Assembly: GCA_015680685.1 (NCBI GenBank)
Contig: MNCI01037673.1
Location: forward strand, 100,936 to 164,935
Direction: 5' to 3'
Length of the DNA stretch: 64,000 nt
Source of the DNA: Gnetum montanum
Taxonomy: Eukaryota; Streptophyta; Gnetopsida; Gnetales; Gnetaceae
A program made the translations under genes and the position numbers. Below the pieces are notes generated by a model. It ran no database searches and was not told where the DNA came from. It saw nothing but the letters and a program-made list of their open reading frames with translations. Numbering within the stretch: the first letter of the stretch is position 1; every line of letters starts with the position of its first letter. Below, in pieces: positions 58,933 through 64,000 of the stretch.

Positions 58933-60689
58933 TGATGAGTGGCAGATACCCCCCACATCTAGCCATACAAATCACAAGCATTCACTAGCAATCCAATCGA
59001 ATTTCATGGACTTTAGCTCTTTAAATGCCAATAGTAAAGACAGTGACTTAAGGGTGCAATCATTATCTTCCTGACTACACTTGTGTAAGTGTAAGCACAT
59101 GGTTAAGTGGAGCCAAGGCACATAATTTGTATTATTTTTATATTTTTATCTAGTTATCCTAAGTGTGGGGCAAAGTAATTAATGAAGTATTAATCTAAGT
59201 AACTAACTAATGTCTTAGCCTACTTTCTAGCATAAGTATCCAGTCCCACCTTCCTTACACATCTTGAATGCTTTACAACACTGTTGGGTTACCAAGTGAT
59301 AACATTGCTGGGATTACCAAGTGATAACATTGTTGGGATTACCAAGTGTTAACTTTAAGCTTGAGATGGTCGTACTTATGTGTGTAATGAAGTGTATTTA
59401 ATTAATTAACTAGAAACATTGATGAATCATTATTCAACAAGCTCTGACATCAAACCCCCGATATCGGAGCCATGATATCAGATACACGATATTGCGACCT
59501 AAGAAGCGACATTGGATACAAGATATCGTGACTCCTGTGCAGGCCTGTAAGTACACATGTAGGCACAAAGAGTTAAAAAGTAAGTCAGTTTTCAATCAGT
59601 AGATAGAAGTTAGTTCATTTTTAGTTCTTCTCAACCTTTTCCCCCAGTGCATGCCTGTAGTGTGATGATTGTAATTGTATGGAACCTTTATTCGAGTGTG
59701 ACGTACTTGGACACGCACATGACCAGAAATAAAGATTGAGATTACTTCATCATTGCAGCATTGTCTTAGTTTAATTATTTAATTATTATTTTTATTTATT
59801 ATTTTCGTAGTTAATATCTCTTCACCCTAAACTCCCTAAAAGCAAAATGAGTACGACTTAATCACAAGCATTCAAGTGTGACTACTTGGTATCCCAATAG
59901 TGTACCTAGGCCATGCGCTTGGTAATCCCAGTGGTAGTCATGCATGAGGTCCAAGATGTGTACAAATGATTAAGGAATGGATGCTCATCGCACTTAGGCT
60001 AGCTTAGATTCTCTCTCCCACTTCCTATTAGCTTAACTCTCTCTCCCTTTTCCCCCTAGCCTAATTAAAGTTATTTTCCATTGCCTCTAGGAGTAGCACT
60101 AGGTTAGAAACCACATCATACACCTCACTCTAGACTAAACCATACGTGACAAAGCATATACTAGTCCAGGTGGGAAGACAACGAATTACGATCAATGAGT
60201 AACTATCTAGATACCACAACTAGCCTGTTTGCAGAGTTCGACCGAATCATGCGTGAAACGCTCGTATTCATATGGTTGAGTGTAGGGGTACCTTGCCACT
60301 CATCAAACATGGAAGTAAAATGCATGAATAGTAAATTGCATAAAAGTAAGCATTAATCTATTTTTAAGTGAGCAAGGTTTATCAAGAATCTCATCTTTAT
60401 TGCCTTCACAACAATGTGTCCAAGTACATTAGTGCTTGAATAATGATCCGTACAATCCTTGACTCTTACTGCTACACTTAGAAAATATTCTAACTTATGC
60501 AAAAAGAAACTACAAGAACTTTGTTAAGCTATTGACTAACTGATGCCATAAATGCGATGGGTGCACGTATTTATATAGGCACAAAAAGATGCCACATCAG
60601 CACATCAAAACATGCATCAATGCACACCTGTTGATGGGGATGCATTGACGCATGCTCATCAACATAACCCGACTTTTCATGATTCATCA
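58933..60689 (-). repeat. 5' LTR of element 4, split by a solo LTR
   Basis: On minus it begins TGATGAATCATG at 60689 and ends CCACTCATCA at 58933. Removing the solo LTR and one duplication copy leaves 866 bp. TATA-like complement of CTATATAAAT is near 60570-60580 (plus TATTTATATAGG). U5 contains three plus-strand TGGGATTACCAAGTG units at 59284-59350. Confidence 0.88.
59420..60305 (+). repeat. Solo LTR inside the element 4 LTR
   Basis: 886 bp, TGATGAATCATT to CCACTCATCA, flanked by a perfect AACAT duplication (59415-59419, 60306-60310). It has the family hallmarks: GATATC words at 59458-59525, AAATAAAGATT near 59737, TTGGTAATCCCAG near 59920, and GTTGAGTGTAGGGGTACC at the end. No internal sequence adjoins, so it is solo. 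Confidence 0.93.
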
Positions 60690-62240
60690 ATGGCTCATAT
60701 TGTTGCTTCAATCTTTTTGCACTGTCAAAATAGAACACATTCTTAAAGCCTATGGTGAGTAGATCAAGTGGATAGTTCATTATTTTGTCAAGCAAGGTTG
60801 CTAAGTCATCTTCAAGTGTACTTATAGGCAAATTATATTAGGTTTCAACACATCATAGAACATATTCATAGAGTTTATGATTTTAAGGGATAAATTCATG
60901 AAGAGCTCATACTTGTAGGTTCTTTATTTTTTTTATTTAGATAATATGATGATAGCATCTACGATCAATGCTTCGATCAAATGATGAATTTGATAATAAT
61001 GTAAAAAATATAATTGAGGTAGAATTTGATAAGAATTGGTGTTGAATGTTGGGATGTAAAAAGGCATGAACAACAAATCAGTATGACAAAAATTCAAATA
61101 CTTAGATATATGTTGAATATTACACAAATAGATAAACTAGACAATGTAAATATCAAAGGAAAGCTTGATGTGGCTTTTATTTTAGATAAGTTGAAGGAAT
61201 GACATCTTAAATAGCTATAAAGTTCTAATTTGACAACATGTCTTCGGGGTAAATATTGTTAAAGAAAAAAACATTTTAGGTTCCAACACCCTCCTTAGTT
61301 TAGTGATGTCCAAAGATCATCAAACAATAAGGCTATCAAAAAAAAGTTGAAAACGATGCTAAGAAAAGACAATAATAAAAAGGAATTGATGTACCTAACC
61401 TATTTCATTAAAACAAGGCTAAAATGATGATGATAACATGATACCATAATTTGAGCATGGGTCATTAACTAGTTGGTTAGTTTGCACAGCTTTGTACTAA
61501 CAAGTGTTGGGTTTGAAGCCTACTATTGGCACCCTTTTTGCATTTGCTATGTAGCCCTTATGTTACTAGCCTAAGGGCATGTATTAGGCAAACTCGACCT
61601 TTCCTCGAAAACATGATACCAAAACAATGAGGTGTTTGCTTAGTGGTAAGACACTTGATTTAGAGTCTCAAAGTCATAGGTTTGATTTTAGTGGGGAATT
61701 TTAAATTATATAAAGTTCTAATTAGACTATATATCTTAGAGGTTGTGTATCTATGCTTCAATTATTTCAAGTTCCAACAACCCAAGAAAAATGATACTAT
61801 AATTTAACAACTTGTTAACTTTGAAAGGGAAGTTTGAGTAAGGAATGATCTATGATAGTGTGTTTTCGTCAATGCATTTTTATAATTTTTTAATTCGTGC
61901 ATGTGAATAAAATCTCAACTGACGCCCACCCAATTACCAACCCAACACCAGCGACAACAATGACGATGGAGACATTACTTCAATTATTCTACTACAAGGG
62001 CAAACTTGTCAACTTACATCCTCCTCCTCAACGGTTATTACTCATTCCAAAACAAATGGAAATTGCGTAGATTCCAACTCATCAACAATCACCAACTACA
62101 GATGGCCAACCATTATTTGCCAGATTATCACAAGCAACGTTGTTTGACCGATTCTGGAAGCTTTTCGCCTGAAATTCGGACTCCATCCATGTTCTGACGT
62201 GGCAGGCCCATACGAACATATCCATTTTCTTTATATCCAG
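60690..62240. other. Intergenic DNA with SINE-like repeats
   Basis: No convincing protein-coding frame. AT-rich; 61447-61609 is a SINE (separate entry). 61622-61790 has a second tRNA-like head: A-box-like TTGCTTAGTGGTAAG at 61636 and B-box-like GGTTTGATTTT at 61679. Its body (TATAAAGTTCTAATTAGAC) is repeated in part at 61213-61310. 61900-62240 adjoins the glycerol kinase promoter. Confidence 0.5.
61447..61609 (+). mobile_element. tRNA-derived SINE with 12-bp target duplication
   Basis: The direct repeat AACATGATACCA stands at 61435-61446 and again at 61610-61621. The 163 bp between them carry an A-box-like ACTAGTTGGTTAG (61468-61480) and a B-box-like GGGTTTGAAGCC (61509-61520), spaced as in a tRNA. 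It ends in TTTCCTCGAA. A pol III-transcribed retroposon mobilised by a LINE is the simplest reading. Family not recognised. Confidence 0.65.
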
Positions 62241-62251
62241 CCTATATATTT
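62241..62251 (+). promoter_or_regulatory. TATA-like element of glycerol kinase gene
   Basis: CCTATATATTT lies about 60 bp upstream of the ATG at 62309, a normal distance if the transcript starts near 62275 with a short 5' UTR. It is inferred from position and sequence only. Confidence 0.45.
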
Positions 62252-62308
62252 GCACAGAAACTCGTGGATCTCCACAGTTGAACGTACGTTTGAATTTTCC
62301 TTGCACAC

Positions 62309-62442
62309 ATGGAGCAGGAGCATTACCTTGGCTCAATCGATCAGGGAACCACCAGCACCAGATTCTTCATTTACGATTCTTCTTCTGCAGAAGTCGTTGC
62401 TTCCCACCAGGTCGAATTTCCCCAAATCTATCCACACGCCGG
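62309..62442 (+). CDS. GLPK: Glycerol kinase, coding exon 1
   Basis: ATG 62309 gives [19 protein letters not shown]. The DQGTTS phosphate-binding loop (residues 11-16) of FGGY-family glycerol kinases sits at the expected distance from the start. The exon closes with YPHA plus two bases before a GT donor at 62443; the Gly codon is completed in exon 2 (GG+A), giving YPHAGWVEHDP as in plant and bacterial glycerol kinases. The enzyme phosphorylates glycerol with ATP to glycerol-3-phosphate in the cytosol; the Arabidopsis homologue is NHO1/GLI1. No stop or frameshift is seen, in contrast with everything to the left, so the gene is probably live. The rest of the gene is outside the window. Confidence 0.93.
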
Positions 62443-62749
62443 GTAACTGCATACTATCTCATTTTCACTTCATTTTTCTCAGTTCTTGATGATTCAATCT
62501 GAGTCCAGTTCGATTTGTTTTAGTTGGTTAATTCAGCTTGGTCTATTTATCTCATATGGCAACGCGAGTTTTCTGCTATGATATTTTGCATATGAAGTTC
62601 CGCCAGTGGACTTTATGAATGATTTCGATTTATTTGTCTGCAGTCAATGCTGAAATTCTTGGTTGCAGTTTCGGTTTTCTACTTTTGGTTTTTCTCGTCC
62701 TTTCTTTTTTACTTGGGTGGGCTGAATTTTTTTTTTCTCCTCTTTGCAG
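62443..62749 (+). other. Intron 1 of glycerol kinase gene
   Basis: 307 bp, donor GG|GTAACT, acceptor TCTTTGCAG|A at 62748-62749, preceded by a long T tract. It splits a Gly codon after its second base. Confidence 0.9.
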
Positions 62750-62971
62750 ATGGGTTGAGCATGATCCCAAGGATATTCTGGAAAGTGTGAGAACATGCAT
62801 GCAGGAGGCTATTAAAAAAGCCAAAGCCGCAGGCAAAGATGTGGAAAAGGGCATGCGAGGGATCGGTATTACAAATCAGAGAGAGACTACAATTGTCTGG
62901 AGTAAGAGCACGGGTCTTCCACTTTACAATGCCATTGTTTGGATGGACGCCAGAACCAGCTCTATTTGCAG
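62750..62971 (+). CDS. GLPK: Glycerol kinase, coding exon 2
   Basis: 222 bp continuing from exon 1: GWVEHDPKDILESV (from residue 45), then a helix with KKAKAAGKDVEKG, then GIGITNQRETT (residues 82-92), TGLPLYNAIVWMDARTSSICR. NQRETT contains the Arg-Glu pair that binds glycerol in the family. The exon stops after ICR at a donor CAG|GTTTCT (62972), leaving two bases of the last codon. About 118 codons of roughly 520 expected are present. Intron 2 runs to the end of the window, so the gene is enlarged by at least 1 kb of intron. Confidence 0.95.
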
Positions 62972-63330
62972 GTTTCTAATACTCTTTCCCATGTTTGCTC
63001 TATTTGGGTTTCATTAAGTTAGGTACCGTGGGAATTATTTTGGGGTCATTGGGAATTTTCTGTTTTCTGCCTAATGAATCGTTTTTTCTTGTGATAAGTG
63101 AACATTCTAGGTGTTTTAGAGAAGTAATTATTCACCCGTTGGGCTGTTAAGCCTTTGTGTATGGAAGAATTTCGTTGTTACGACGCATAGGTAAATCAAT
63201 ACCAAAACTTCCATCCAGAAGTTTGCGGTAATTCTCCCTACAAATCCCTACAAATGACAATAGATAAGACAGGGTTCTGAAAGCATCTGGATGTATGTGT
63301 ATTGCTTCCTTTACTAGCCTCCTTTATTTA
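62972..63330 (+). other. Intron 2 of glycerol kinase, 5' part
   Basis: Follows the donor at 62972 and is T-rich at first. I see no exon in it and no recognisable repeat. It continues into the LINE-like insertion. Confidence 0.6.
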
Positions 63331-64000
63331 TTTATTTATTTATTTTTGACAAGATAAACCCGGATATATTGTTGCCGGGACACAAGGGGGAAAGCATGGA
63401 AATTTCTACCATATGAAGTAAAAGCTTAATTCTATTGTTTTCAGGACAATTTTCACAAACAAATACCTTGAACAATAGTTAAAAGAAGCAGAAGTGCACT
63501 TGTTCTGAAACACTAATTGGTTTCAAGAAATCCATAACTCATAAATTATACAAAGCAAGAGACTTCAGAAATGTTTGGCTTGAAGGCCAGAGTTCTAGGA
63601 ATTCATGGAGTGGATGGCCATCACGAGCCAAAGGTTCTCCAAAAAGGAGATGCAAAACCGTACAAAGCAAAAATGTTGTGAGGCAGCTTAGGTTCACACC
63701 CACAGCTGACAGAAACATCACTATTGATAATGCCTCTCTTTTAGATACAATTTGAAAGGCAGCTTATTATGAATACATTTAGAAAAAACACGCCATGGCA
63801 AGGAAAAAGGGCTGCCTGCACTATTTAAAATAATTGGTTTCAGAAGCATGTCTCTGTTGAGCCTGGTACCCTGCATTGGGTAACGGGAATCTCCATCCCA
63901 TAATAATCTGTCATTATGAATTGAAATATGGTTGTAGAACCATGGTTTAATAGCCTCAATACGTCTCCAAATAGGGCTTATTTTAATGATATTTTCACCA
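63331..64000 (-). mobile_element. LINE-like insertion (minus) in glycerol kinase intron 2
   Basis: On minus the segment ends in a simple AAAT/TAAA tail (plus (TTTA)n at 63326-63350), just after CCGGGTTTATCTTGTC. Upstream, at 63980-63780, an open minus-strand reading gives SPIWRRIEAIKPWFYNHISIHNDRL-type text with WDGDSRYPMQGT, which I do not recognise with certainty. A simple-repeat 3' tail and degraded coding sequence before it suit a LINE 3' end. No target duplication can be checked because the 5' end lies beyond the window. Confidence 0.45.

Larger units (their letters stand above)
37890..60689 (-). mobile_element. Athila-like element 4 (minus), invaded by two later insertions
   Basis: From right to left: 5' LTR (60689-58933, split by a solo LTR), PBS (58931-58913), start of gag (58781), interruption by element 3 (58368-48413), then the rest of gag, protease, RT, RNase H, integrase (to 42595), 3' region (to about 41170) and the extra ORF (40693-37890). 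No 3' LTR is seen. Element 3 and the solo LTR both carry target duplications made of element 4 sequence, so element 4 is the oldest of the three. Confidence 0.75.

Noticed and set aside
61636-61690. Possible functional tRNA gene
   Set aside because: A- and B-like boxes are present, but no acceptor or anticodon stem pairs properly; a SINE head fits better.
62006-62197. Short open frame upstream of glycerol kinase
   Set aside because: No similarity, no splice or frame link to exon 1; it lies in the presumed promoter.
1-64000. CRISPR arrays, bacterial operons, or integrated viral genomes
   Set aside because: No regular spacer arrays or prokaryotic gene order. The pol genes sit between LTRs with tRNA primer sites and are explained by plant Ty3/gypsy elements.

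Overview
The window is plant nuclear DNA built almost entirely of old, nested retrotransposons. One recognisable host gene lies at the right edge: the first two coding exons of a plant glycerol kinase (62309-62971, + strand, open beyond the window). The tRNA-Asp-primed Athila-type and Tat-type Ty3/gypsy elements, the heavy decay, the stacked insertions and the LINE inside an intron fit a very large seed-plant genome, most likely a gymnosperm. That last step is inference; no species marker is visible.

Layout. (1) 1-4670: 3' part of an Athila-like element on + (RNase H, integrase, 3' non-coding, 3' LTR). (2) 4690-9110: a decayed RTE-like LINE on -, split by a solo LTR (6239-7254) with a perfect target duplication. 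(3) 9330-10465: an L1-like LINE endonuclease fragment on +. (4) 10478-21717: Athila-like element 2 on + (5' LTR, PBS, gag, pol, 3' region, then an extra ORF). (5) 21718-37700: Tat-like material on + (LTR-like repeats, gag-protease, then a displaced RT/RNase H/integrase block) enclosing an antisense, intron-containing gene at about 28990-31470. (6) 37890-60689: Athila-like element 4 on -, mirror image of element 2, with the same extra ORF (37890-40693). Its gag is interrupted by element 3 and its 5' LTR by a solo LTR. (7) 48413-58368: element 3 on +, an end-to-end Athila-like element with two LTRs and a near-perfect target duplication. (8) 60690-62240: intergenic DNA with a SINE carrying a 12-bp duplication. 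(9) 62240-64000: TATA-like site and glycerol kinase exons, with a minus-strand LINE-like tail in intron 2.

How it fits together. All LTRs of the Athila-like group share TGATGA...TCATCA ends, a TATA box with a GATATC-rich stretch upstream, an AATAAA signal and a repeated TTGGTAAYCCCAG motif. Gag-pol is one long reading frame ending in HGGDG..C. Every pol copy is broken by stops, frameshifts and lost catalytic residues, so none looks autonomous. Relative order can be read: element 4 came first, then element 3 and the solo LTR landed in it.

Most worth following up: the antisense gene with three frame-preserving GT-AG introns inside the Tat-like region; the coiled-coil ORF shared by elements 2 and 4 in the env position; the large mirror-image arrangement; and a 183-bp perfect inverted repeat bounded by single Ns, which looks like an assembly error.
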